Shown in pieces: positions 40,482 to 48,378 of a stretch of 64,000 nt of DNA. The stretch spans positions 186,001 through 250,000 of the forward strand of contig CAWIQD010000001.1 in NCBI GenBank assembly GCA_963837945.1. Direction: 5' to 3'. Under the pieces are notes generated by a model. The model did no database searches and was not told the origin of the DNA. It was given only the letters and a program-made list of their open reading frames with translations. Made by a program: the position numbers and the translations under genes. The stretch's first letter is position 1; each line of letters opens with the position of its first letter. This DNA comes from CAVUBL01 sp963837945 (GTDB lineage: Bacteria; Acidobacteriota; Thermoanaerobaculia; Multivoradales; DATKCC01).

Positions 40482-41437
40482 GGCTCGGGGGACCTCCTGA
40501 GCGCGGCCCGGAGGCGCGCCGAGCGGGCGCGCGGGTTGGCCGCCACCTCCCGCTCGGAGGGGCGCAACGGCTTCTTGGTCAGCACCTCGAGCACCCGGCT
40601 CTCCGCCCGCGGCCGGCCGGTCACCTGGTCGATCTCGCCGCGGGCGAGGTCGCGCAGGGTGTTCTTGACGATCCGATCCTCCAGGCTGTGGTACGAGATG
40701 ACCACCAGGCGGCCGTCCTCGTCGAGCAGGCGCACCGCCTCGTCGAGGAAGCGCTCGAGGTTGGCGAGCTCCCGGTTGGCCTCGATCCGCAGCGCCTGGA
40801 ACACGCGCGTGGCCGGATCGACCCGGCCCTCCCGCCGGCCGTCGCCCGCGCGCAGGCCCTTGGCCCGGAGGATCAGCTCCCGGAGCTCGCCGGTGGTCTT
40901 GATCGGCCGCTCCCGGCGCGCCTCCACCAGGGCCCGCGCCACCCGCCGCGCCGCGCGCTCTTCACCGAACTCTCTGAGGATTCGAGTCAAGTCTGCCTCC
41001 GAGTAGCGGTTGACGATCTCCTCGGCGGTCGGACCGCCGAGGCCCATGCGCATGTCGAGCGGGGCGTCGAACCGGAAGCTGAAGCCCCTCTCCGGGGTGT
41101 CGAGCTGGAGCGAGGAGACCCCGAGGTCGGCGAGCACGCCGGCGGCACGACGCCCGGGGCCGCCGAGCCGCGAGGCCGCCGCGAGGGCGACCAGGTCGGC
41201 GAAGTTGCCCACCACCAGCTCGACCCGGTCGCCGAACGCGGCGAGGCGCCGCGCGGCGCGTTCCAGCGCCCGGGGGTCGCGGTCGACCCCCAGCAGCCGG
41301 ACGTCCGGCGACGCCTCGAGAAGGGCCTCGGCGTGACCGCCGAGGCCGACGGTCGAGTCGACGAAGAGCCCCCCTCTCGCCGGCTCCAGGAGCCGGACGG
41401 TCTCCGCGACCAGGACTGGTTCATGCTCGACATCCAA
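40478..41437 (-). CDS. rsmH: 16S rRNA (cytosine(1402)-N4)-methyltransferase RsmH
   Basis: A 319-residue SAM-dependent methyltransferase (also called MraW) modifying C1402 of 16S rRNA. It begins EHEPVLVAETVRLL; motif I is VDSTVGLGGHAEALLEA, followed by LLGVDRDPRAL and VLADLGVSSLQLD. The helical insertion includes ATRVFQALRIEANREL, and SYHSLEDRIVK is diagnostic of the family. Lies 45 bp after mraZ and overlaps ftsL, which fixes the front of the dcw operon. Confidence 0.98.
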   Translation of the reverse strand: MDVEHEPVLVAETVRLLEPARGGLFVDSTVGLGGHAEALLEASPDVRLLGVDRDPRALERAARRLAAFGDRVELVVGNFADLVALAAASRLGGPGRRAAGVLADLGVSSLQLDTPERGFSFRFDAPLDMRMGLGGPTAEEIVNRYSEADLTRILREFGEERAARRVARALVEARRERPIKTTGELRELILRAKGLRAGDGRREGRVDPATRVFQALRIEANRELANLERFLDEAVRLLDEDGRLVVISYHSLEDRIVKNTLRDLARGEIDQVTGRPRAESRVLEVLTKKPLRPSEREVAANPRARSARLRAALRRSPEP

Positions 41438-41482
41438 GGGCTCGTTCGCCTCTGGGACCGGAGGGGCTTCGCCCCCGACCGG

Positions 41483-41923
41483 TCAAATCTGCAAATCGCT
41501 CAGAGCACGGAAGTCGTCCTCCGTGAACGGATCCTGCGCCAGCCGTTGCTCGAATCGCTCGCGGTTCCAAACCACCAGCCGCTTGATCTCCCCGCTCACC
41601 ACCACCTCGCCGGAGATCTCGGCGCTCGCCCGGAGGATCTGGGGGACGACGATGCGCCCCTGGGTGTCCAGGCGTGCCTGCTGCCCGTAGTAGTTGACCC
41701 GCTCGAGGAAACGCATCGTCGGCCGGTGGGTCGACGGCATCGCCGCCAGCCGCTCTTCGAGCTCCTCCCAGACCGGCAAGGGGTAGACGTAGGCGGCGTC
41801 TCCGAGGATCGACGTGATGAAGACGTCCGAGCCCCAGCGCTCTTCCATGAAGTTACGGAAGGGCGTCGGGACCTTCAGACGTCCCTTGTCATCGATCTTT
41901 GTCGGTGCACTGCCCCTGAGCAT
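41483..41923 (-). CDS. mraZ: Transcriptional regulator MraZ
   Basis: A 146-residue protein with two AbrB-like SpoVT domains: KIDDKGRLKVPTPFRNFM near residue 9 and RLDTQGRIVVPQILRASAEI near 83. MraZ assembles into ring oligomers and represses its own dcw operon by binding direct repeats in the promoter. First gene of the operon. The upstream repeats at 10-bp spacing are consistent with self-regulation. Shine-Dalgarno is a G-rich GGTGGGG immediately upstream. Confidence 0.97.
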   Translation of the reverse strand: MLRGSAPTKIDDKGRLKVPTPFRNFMEERWGSDVFITSILGDAAYVYPLPVWEELEERLAAMPSTHRPTMRFLERVNYYGQQARLDTQGRIVVPQILRASAEISGEVVVSGEIKRLVVWNRERFEQRLAQDPFTEDDFRALSDLQI

Positions 41924-41954
41924 GACCCCACCCGTTCCCGGAGGATTGGGGACC

Positions 41955-42004
41955 AGGGTAGCAAGCTACTCCACAATTGTCCAGATTTTTCCACTTCGTT
42001 CCAC
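41955..42004 (-). promoter_or_regulatory. dcw promoter with four MraZ-type boxes
   Basis: On the minus strand GTGGA, GTGGA, CTGGA and GTGGA start at 42004, 41994, 41984 and 41974, that is at exact 10-bp intervals. MraZ is known to bind tandem TGGGN-like pentamers separated by 5 bp. The third box lies within a candidate promoter, TGGACA (41983-41978), a 17-bp gap and TACCCT (41960-41955), which would start transcription about 25 nt before the mraZ ATG. Repression by occlusion of the -35 is the simple reading. Confidence 0.75.
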
Positions 42005-42104
42005 AAGATCGACCGAGACCGAGTGCGGGCTCCACTCCGCTCCACCGAGGTCGGAGAGAAGCTCGGCCGCGCCCCGGGGCCGGGTCGCGCGGGCCTCGGT
42101 GAGG

Positions 42105-43280
42105 CTACCTGGGGGGCGGTTGCGTGCGCTCGGAGGTGGGGTGCTGGCCGGGCGTCACGTCCGGCTTGTTGCGCTGGCCGGGGACCGGCTCGAAGCCGGC
42201 GAAGGGGTCTTGCTGGTCGCGGTGGCCGGCGACGGTCCGAAACCCGGTCGCGTCCGCCGGCGGCTCGGCTCGCACGTAGGCGTCCTGCTCGAGCTGGTGC
42301 AGGTAGCCCTCCATCTTGTCGGCGAGGAGGCGCTGCTGCTCTCGGCCGCGGATCTCGTCCTCGACCTCGGAGAACGGCCTGACGTGGGCCTCCTGGCGCT
42401 CTTCGAGCTCGAGGATGTGGTAGCCGCCGCGCCCCTTGACCGGCTCGGACACCTGGCCGGGCTGGAGAGTGGCGAGGGCGGCCTCGAGCGCCGGATCGAG
42501 CTCGCCTGCGGTCACCCAGCCGAGATCGACCGGCGCGCCGGCCACGCCCTGCTTCGCGTACTTGGCCGCCGCGTCGTCGAACGACGTGCCGGCCTGGATC
42601 TCGGCGTAGACCTGGCGCGCCAGGCGCTCGATCGCCTCGGGGTCCTTCTCCTCGTCCTCGAGGACGATCATCTCGCGCACCTTGCGCCGTTCCGGGACCC
42701 GGTAGTGCTCCTCGTCGGCCCGGTAGGCGCGGCGCAGGTCGTCCTCCTCGAGGTCGATCTTGGCGGTCACCTCCTGGGAGACGACCTGGCGCATCCGCAG
42801 CTGCGTGCGCACCTGGTCGCGGAACTCGGCGAGCGAGAGGCCCTGGCGCGAGAGGGCGGCGGCGAACTCGTCGTCGCTCTGGATCCCGAACCCCTGGCGG
42901 ATCCGGGCCACGGCGTGGTCCACCTCCTCCTCGGTCGGGAAGATCCGGAGCTGGTCGGCGCGCGACAGCAGCAGGAGCTCCTCGAACATGTCGCGGAACA
43001 CCTGGTTGCCGAGGTCGACCATCGCCTTCGACCGGTCGTCCTCGGAGATTTTCGCCGCCGCGATCTGGGTCACCGCGTCGGAGCGCCGCTGCTGGTACTG
43101 CAGGAGGGTGGCGATCCGGTCGTTGACCCGGAGGACCACGCGGTCCACCACGTCGGCCCGCGCCGCTGCGGGGGCCAGAGCCAGGGGGACCAGGAGAAGG
43201 AGGGCGAGGAGGATCGGCTCAACCCGGCGAGCCGAGCGTCGGGTAGGTGCCGTCGTAGTCGAAGGGCAGATTGCGTTCAT
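42105..43280 (-). CDS. SurA-like periplasmic chaperone / PpiC isomerase
   Basis: A 391-residue exported protein. The signal peptide (basic RRSARR, hydrophobic LLALLLLVPLALAP, cut after ARA) is followed by a SurA N-terminal helical domain (VNDRIATLLQYQQRR) and a parvulin domain with KYAKQGVAGAPVDLGWV and LQPGQVSEPVKGRGGYHILEL. It likely escorts outer-membrane proteins. A hydrophilic Gln/Pro tail of about 60 residues ends it. The ATG is used (a GTG two codons upstream is possible); both overlap the preceding PpiC gene by more than 60 bp. It is the last gene before the mraZ promoter. Confidence 0.85.
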   Translation of the reverse strand: MNAICPSTTTAPTRRSARRVEPILLALLLLVPLALAPAAARADVVDRVVLRVNDRIATLLQYQQRRSDAVTQIAAAKISEDDRSKAMVDLGNQVFRDMFEELLLLSRADQLRIFPTEEEVDHAVARIRQGFGIQSDDEFAAALSRQGLSLAEFRDQVRTQLRMRQVVSQEVTAKIDLEEDDLRRAYRADEEHYRVPERRKVREMIVLEDEEKDPEAIERLARQVYAEIQAGTSFDDAAAKYAKQGVAGAPVDLGWVTAGELDPALEAALATLQPGQVSEPVKGRGGYHILELEERQEAHVRPFSEVEDEIRGREQQRLLADKMEGYLHQLEQDAYVRAEPPADATGFRTVAGHRDQQDPFAGFEPVPGQRNKPDVTPGQHPTSERTQPPPR

Positions 43281-44085
43281 AGACACGCACAGTGTATCGG
43301 CTCTTCGCCTGCTCCACCACCTGATCGAGCCAGGCGCGCGCGCGCTCCTGGCGAATCTCCTCGCGCAGACGCGGCCGGGCCTCGGAGAAGGGCACCACGC
43401 GGCCGGGCAGCCGGTCGGTGACCTGGAAGATGTGGAACCCGTAAGCCGCCTCGACGACGTCGCTCACCTGACCCGGCTGGAGGGCGAAGATCACGTCGGC
43501 GAACTCCTCGGGCAGATCGTCGTAGGCGAGCTCGCCCTGGAGCCCGCCGTAGGGCGCGCTCGGGTCCTGGGAGTGGCGCCGGGCGACCTCCGCGAAGGGC
43601 TCGCCCCGGCCGAGCTCGGCCTTCGCGGCCTCGGCGGCCTCGCGGCTCTCGACCAGGATCTGGCGCAGGCGCACCCGCTCGGGCAGGGTGAAGCGCTTCG
43701 CCTCCGAGCGGTAGCGAGCCTCGACCTCCGCCTCGCTGGGCGCTTCGATCGGCGCTGAGGCGAGCAGTGCGCTGAGCGCATCGCGGTGGTCCGCGCCCTC
43801 GGCGGCCACCCCCCGGTCGGCGGCCACCCGCACCACCAGGGTCTCGGTCAGGTACTGGTCGAGGAGGCGCGAGAGCACGGGGCTCTCGAGGGTCGCCGCG
43901 GGGCTGTCGGTCTGCTGCTCGACGCGGGCGGCGAAGTCGGCGTAGAGGATCTCCCGGTCGCCCAGCACGGCGACGGCGTCAGGCGACGGCTCCTTGCCGG
44001 TGCAGGCCACGAGCGCCACCAGGAGGGCGCAGAGGGCGGCGCCCGCGGCGCGGGCTGCTCGGCCGGCCCCCACGCGGGCGCTCAC
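43219..44085 (-). CDS. PpiC-type peptidyl-prolyl isomerase lipoprotein
   Basis: A 288-residue lipoprotein. The signal ends with the lipobox LVAC, so the protein is anchored to a membrane face in the periplasm. A helical N-terminal domain precedes one parvulin domain: RLRQILVESREAAEAAKAEL, ARRHSQDPSAPYGGLQG and LQPGQVSDVVEAAYGFHIFQV. This resembles PrsA/PpiD-like foldases. GTG start overlaps the mfd stop (GTGA). The last 62 bp are shared with the start of the SurA-like gene, so its conserved C-terminal DGTYPTLGSPG is coded in another frame there. Confidence 0.87.
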   Translation of the reverse strand: MSARVGAGRAARAAGAALCALLVALVACTGKEPSPDAVAVLGDREILYADFAARVEQQTDSPAATLESPVLSRLLDQYLTETLVVRVAADRGVAAEGADHRDALSALLASAPIEAPSEAEVEARYRSEAKRFTLPERVRLRQILVESREAAEAAKAELGRGEPFAEVARRHSQDPSAPYGGLQGELAYDDLPEEFADVIFALQPGQVSDVVEAAYGFHIFQVTDRLPGRVVPFSEARPRLREEIRQERARAWLDQVVEQAKSRYTVRVYERNLPFDYDGTYPTLGSPG

Positions 44086-47000
44086 GCGGCCAGGGCCCCC
44101 AGGGTCCGCCGGGCGGCGGCCAGCATGTCGGCCTCGTCGCCGGCCGCCAGGGTGAGCACACCCGTCGGGCTGAAGCTCGCCCCCGGCTCCCGGGACACCA
44201 GCTCGATCAGGCGCTCGACGTCGATCTTGGCGTCCTGGCGCAGGCGGATCGTCAGGCTCCGGCCCCGGCCCGAGATCGACTGCACCCGGAGCTGCTCGGC
44301 GACCCGCTTCAGGGCCGCCACCTCGAGCAGGGTGTGCACCGCCCGCGGCGGCGGACCGAAGCGGTCGGTGAGCTCGGCCAGGACCTCGCGGTCGTCCTGC
44401 TCCCCCGAGGCGAGCTTGCGGTAGACCTCCATGCGCAGGTTCTCGTCCGCCACGTAGTCGCGCGGGATGGCCATCGGCACCGGCAGGTCGATCGCCACCG
44501 ACGGCCCCTCCTCCACCACCTCGCCCTTGATCTCGCGCACCGCGTCCTCGAGCATCTTGAGGTAGGTCTCGATCCCCACCGCCGCGATGTGCCCGCTCTG
44601 CTCGGCGCCCAGCAGGTTGCCCGCGCCGCGGATCTCGAGGTCGCGGGCCGCGATCCGGAAGCCGGCACCGAGGTCGGTGAACTCCTGGATCGCCGCCAGG
44701 CGCTTGCGCGCCGCCTCGGACTCCACCCGGTCGGCCGGGACCAGTAGGTAGCAGTAGGCGAGCTGGCTCGACCGGCCGACCCGCCCCCGGAGCTGGTAGA
44801 GCTGGGCGAGGCCGAAGCGGTCGGCGCGGTGGATGATCATGGTGTTGACGTTCGGGATGTCGATGCCGTTCTCGATGATCGTGGTGGCGAGCAGCAGGTC
44901 GTACTCGCGTCTCGTAAAGGAGTGCATCCGGCGCGAAAGCTCTTTCTCGTCGAGCTGGCCGTGGCCGACCGCGATGCGCACGGCGGGGACGAGCTCGCGC
45001 AGGTAGGCCTGGATCTCCTCGATCGACTCGACCCGGTTGTAGACGTAGTAGATCTGTCCCCCGCGCTCGAGCTCGAACTCGATCGCCTCGCGCACCACCT
45101 CGGGGCTGAAGCGCACCACCGCGGTCTCGACCGCCATCCGGTCCTTGGGCGGGGTCTCGATCACCGAGAGGTCGCGCACGCCGGCGAGCGAGAGCTGGAG
45201 GGTCCGCGGCACCGGCGTGGCCGACATGGCGAGCACGTGCACGTCCTTCTTGAGCTGCTTCAAGCGCTCCTTCTGGGCGACCCCGAAGCGCTGCTCCTCG
45301 TCGACGATCAGGAGGCCGAGCTTGGGGATCTCGATGTCGCTCGAGAGCAGCCGGTGGGTGCCCACCAGGACGTCCACCGCGCCGGCGGCGACCCGGTCGC
45401 GGATCTGGCGGATCTCGGCGGCGCTGCGGAAGCGCGAGATCATCTCGACCTTGACGGGGAAGTCCTCGAAGCGGTCGCGGAAGGTCTCGAGGTGCTGGTC
45501 GGCGAGGATGGTGGTCGGCGCCAGCACCGCCACCTGGTAGCCACCGTCGACCGCCTTGAAGGCCGTGCGCATGGCGACCTCGGTCTTGCCGTAGCCGACG
45601 TCCCCACACAGCAGGCGGTCCATCGGGCGGGTACGCTCGAGGTCCTCCTTGACCGCCGCGATCGCCTCGAGCTGGTCGGGCGTCTCGTCGTAGGGGAAGG
45701 CGGCCTCGAACTGGCGCATCATGTCGGTGTCGGCCGGCATCGCCGGCGCCTGGGCGAGCTGCCGCTCGGCGTAGAGCTTGAGCAGCTCGCCGGCCATGTC
45801 GCGCATGCCCTTGCGGACCCGCGCCTTGGTCCGGCTCCACGACGTGCCGCCCAGCTTGTCGAGGCGCGGCGCCAGCCCCTCGATGCCGCTGTACTTCTGG
45901 ACCTGATCGAGCCGGGAGAGCGGCATCAAGAGGCGCTGACCCGAGGCGTAGGCGATCTCCATGACCTCGACCGCGCCGTCGCCGGCCGGGGCCGACGCGG
46001 CCACGGTCGACGGCACCGACGGACCGCCGTCCGCGCCGTCCGACTCGACGCTCCTGAGGCCCACGAACTGGCCGATCCCGTGATCGGTGTGGACCACGAA
46101 GTCGCCGACCCGCAAGTCGCGCAGGCCGGAGACGAAGGGGCCGTAGCGGGGGCGCCGGGCCGCCTTGCGCCGGACGCTCGCCCGCGGCAGGAGCTGGTGC
46201 TCGCCGTAGACCGCGAGCTTCGCCGCCGGCAAGCGGAAGCCGCGCTCGAGCTCGCCGTCGACCAGCTCCACGCCGTCGGGGCCGACGGCGATCCCCCGCC
46301 CCTCGAGCAGCTCGGCGAGTCCGGCCCGGCGCTCCGAGTCGACCACCACCACGCAACGCTCGCCGCGCGCCCGGATGCCCGCCACCTCCTGCGGGAAGCG
46401 CGGGAGCTGGCCGTGGAAGAGGTCGGTGGTGGTGGCCGCGAAGTCGGCCGCCGGAGCGGCGGCCGCGGGGCTGGCGATCAGGTCGCGGAGGCGGACCTCG
46501 GCGGCGGCGAGCACCGAGCCCACCCGCGACGCCGGATGCTCCAGGGCCTCCGGCTCCACCGCCACGCGCCCGGCGGCGAGGCGGGCCTGGTGGTCGGCCT
46601 GGAGGCGGCCGGCGTAGTGCTCGACCTCGGCGGCGAGCGCCGGTGGATCGACCGCCACTACCACCGCTCCGGGCAGGAAGTCGTCGAGCGCCCGGGTCTC
46701 CTCGGCCAGGAGCGGCAGGTAGTTCTCCCACCCGGGCGCCTCGCCGCGCTCCCGGAGATCGGCCAGCAGGCGGCCCACCTCCGGGTCGGTACGCCGGGCG
46801 CGGAGAAGCCCCGCGGCCTGCGCGGCGGCCGCTCCGCCGGCGGGCGCGTCGGGACCCCGGCCCTCGCCGCCTCCGGCCACCGACTCGCTCAGCAGCCGGG
46901 CCAGCCGGCGCGCCTCGCCGAGCCCTCCCGGATAGAGCAGGAGCGGCAGCACCCGGGCCTCGTCCAGCCGCTCTTCCGAGCGCTGCGAGAGCGGATCGAA

Positions 47001-47648
47001 ACGGCGGATCGTCTCGACGGTGTCGCCGAAGAGCTCGATCCGGACCGGCGCCCCGTCCGCTCCGGGCGGCGCGGGCGGGAAGACGTCGACGATGCCGCCG
47101 CGCACGGCGATCTCGCCGACCTCCGAGACCACGTCGGTACGGCGATACCCCCAGGTGACGAGGCGGACCACCAGGTCGTCGATCGGGTGGTCTTCGCCGG
47201 GCCGGACCTCGAGCACGCCGCGATCGAACTCGGCGCGGCTCGGAAGGCGCCGGAAGAGGGCGCGCGGGGTGGTGACCACGGTCGAGGCGCGGCCCGAGAG
47301 CACGCGGTCGAGGGCGGTGACCTCCTGGACCCGGACGTTGAGCGAGGCCGCCGCCTCCTGGTACGGGGTCAGGGACGGGGCCGGAAAGAAGACCGCCTCC
47401 CGGGAACCGCCGAAGAGGGTCGCCGCCTCGATCCATGCCAGGGCGTCGGCCTCGCGCGGCACGACCACGAGCGCCGGGCGGCCGGTGCCCTCGGTCCGGC
47501 CGGCCGTCTCCCCGGCCAGGAGCTCCACCACCCAGGCCGCGGCCGGCACGGGCAGACGCACCACGTCCCCCAGCTCGCTCGCGAGCCGGCGAAATGGCGC
47601 ACTGGTACGCAGCGCGCGGGAGGCCCCCTCCCAGACGCGGTCGGTCAT
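44082..47648 (-). CDS. mfd: Transcription-repair coupling factor Mfd
   Basis: An 1188-residue DNA translocase that removes stalled RNA polymerase and recruits UvrAB. The N-terminal UvrB-like module includes SLTPYQEAAASLNVR; the RNA-polymerase-interaction domain starts LRVGDFVVHTDHGIGQFVGL near residue 510; the RecG-like helicase has LLCGDVGYGKTEVAMR (Walker A), IVDEEQRFG and NRVESIEEIQ; a C-terminal TRCF domain ends the protein. Length is typical. Shine-Dalgarno GGAAGGGGG precedes the ATG. It heads a three-gene run with the two PpiC proteins. Confidence 0.98.
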   Translation of the reverse strand: MTDRVWEGASRALRTSAPFRRLASELGDVVRLPVPAAAWVVELLAGETAGRTEGTGRPALVVVPREADALAWIEAATLFGGSREAVFFPAPSLTPYQEAAASLNVRVQEVTALDRVLSGRASTVVTTPRALFRRLPSRAEFDRGVLEVRPGEDHPIDDLVVRLVTWGYRRTDVVSEVGEIAVRGGIVDVFPPAPPGADGAPVRIELFGDTVETIRRFDPLSQRSEERLDEARVLPLLLYPGGLGEARRLARLLSESVAGGGEGRGPDAPAGGAAAAQAAGLLRARRTDPEVGRLLADLRERGEAPGWENYLPLLAEETRALDDFLPGAVVVAVDPPALAAEVEHYAGRLQADHQARLAAGRVAVEPEALEHPASRVGSVLAAAEVRLRDLIASPAAAAPAADFAATTTDLFHGQLPRFPQEVAGIRARGERCVVVVDSERRAGLAELLEGRGIAVGPDGVELVDGELERGFRLPAAKLAVYGEHQLLPRASVRRKAARRPRYGPFVSGLRDLRVGDFVVHTDHGIGQFVGLRSVESDGADGGPSVPSTVAASAPAGDGAVEVMEIAYASGQRLLMPLSRLDQVQKYSGIEGLAPRLDKLGGTSWSRTKARVRKGMRDMAGELLKLYAERQLAQAPAMPADTDMMRQFEAAFPYDETPDQLEAIAAVKEDLERTRPMDRLLCGDVGYGKTEVAMRTAFKAVDGGYQVAVLAPTTILADQHLETFRDRFEDFPVKVEMISRFRSAAEIRQIRDRVAAGAVDVLVGTHRLLSSDIEIPKLGLLIVDEEQRFGVAQKERLKQLKKDVHVLAMSATPVPRTLQLSLAGVRDLSVIETPPKDRMAVETAVVRFSPEVVREAIEFELERGGQIYYVYNRVESIEEIQAYLRELVPAVRIAVGHGQLDEKELSRRMHSFTRREYDLLLATTIIENGIDIPNVNTMIIHRADRFGLAQLYQLRGRVGRSSQLAYCYLLVPADRVESEAARKRLAAIQEFTDLGAGFRIAARDLEIRGAGNLLGAEQSGHIAAVGIETYLKMLEDAVREIKGEVVEEGPSVAIDLPVPMAIPRDYVADENLRMEVYRKLASGEQDDREVLAELTDRFGPPPRAVHTLLEVAALKRVAEQLRVQSISGRGRSLTIRLRQDAKIDVERLIELVSREPGASFSPTGVLTLAAGDEADMLAAARRTLGALAA

Positions 47649-47692
47649 ACCCCCTTCCTAACCCGTCCTGCCCGGGGTTTCGTTCCCGGCGG

Positions 47693-47759
47693 GACCGGAT
47701 GCCCCCCGCATCCCCTCGTTTCCCTTCCCTCGCCGCCACCGCCCGGCCGGGGTCGAGGT
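47693..47759. repeat. Dispersed intergenic repeat, copy B
   Basis: Thirty-five of the first 39 bases equal copy A at 20764, and the second block GCCACCGCCCG plus GTCGAGGT is also kept, without the palindromic insert of A. It fills most of the gap between mfd and the ferritin-like gene and runs to the ferritin stop codon. Both copies lie at gene 3-prime ends. Confidence 0.6.
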
Positions 47760-48277
47760 CAGGCCAGCCCGTCGGCCGCGAACTCGCGCAGGAAGCCTTC
47801 GAAGAGGCGCAGGTGGCCCTCCTCGTCGTGCAGGATGGCGATCACCATGTCCTGGGTCACCAGGTCGAGGTTTTCGCAGAACTCGACGATCTCGTTGTAG
47901 AAGCTGATCGCTCCCTTTTCGGCCTCGATCACTCCCTTGATGACGTGGACCACGTCGGTCTGGTGGGCGGGCGGCTGGAGCGCGATCTGCTCCGGCTCGA
48001 ACTCCATCGAGCCGGGTACGACGCCCCACAGCTCCTTGATCCGCCGGGCGAACTGGCGGGCGTGGCCGAGCTCTTCGTGGATGTCCTCGTCCAAGGCCTC
48101 GATGATCTCCTGGGCCCGGAGGCCGTCGGGGTTGGTCGAGTTGGTGAGGTAGTTGATCACCGTCTCGATCTCCATCCAGTAGGCCTTCTCGAGCTTGCCG
48201 ACCAGCTCCTTGCGCTGATCGGTCTTGTCTTCGGAGAGGATGCCTCGATCGAGAGTGGGTGCGGCTGCGACGGTCAT
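47759..48277 (-). CDS. Ferritin-like di-iron protein
   Basis: A 172-residue four-helix-bundle protein. Helices carry the di-iron ligand pattern: MEIETVINYLT, EDIHEELGHARQFARR (E-x2-H), EAEKGAISFYNEIVEF and HDEEGHLRLFEGF (E-x2-H). This matches bacterioferritin/rubrerythrin-type domains; there is no rubredoxin tail and no clear haem-binding Met. It may store iron or act as an oxidase. A perfect Shine-Dalgarno AAGGAGGT precedes the ATG. It lies 101 bp after the halogenase operon on the same strand with its own hairpin-bearing leader, so co-transcription is uncertain. Confidence 0.88.
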   Translation of the reverse strand: MTVAAAPTLDRGILSEDKTDQRKELVGKLEKAYWMEIETVINYLTNSTNPDGLRAQEIIEALDEDIHEELGHARQFARRIKELWGVVPGSMEFEPEQIALQPPAHQTDVVHVIKGVIEAEKGAISFYNEIVEFCENLDLVTQDMVIAILHDEEGHLRLFEGFLREFAADGLA

Positions 48278-48309
48278 GGGACCTCCTTCATGGGACGGTT
48301 CGAATCGAA

Positions 48310-48348
48310 GGGCGGGCCGCGACCCGCCCCGCGGGCTCGACCGGTCGA
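48310..48348. promoter_or_regulatory. Hairpin and palindrome between halogenase and ferritin genes
   Basis: GGGCGGG and CCCGCCC (48310-48329) form a perfect 7-bp stem with a 6-nt loop. A separate 12-bp palindrome TCGACCGGTCGA follows at 48337-48348. They sit after the halogenase stop and before the ferritin start on the minus strand, so they may be a weak terminator or an operator in the ferritin leader. Confidence 0.3.
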
Positions 48349-48378
48349 AGATGCAAGGATGGCGCCGGTCCGAGGCGA

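Noticed and set aside
44829..47900. Plus-strand frame of 1023 codons antisense to mfd
   Set aside because: Composition of an antisense shadow (repeated His/Asp/Val/Gly/Arg), no domain; mfd motifs on the other strand are unambiguous.
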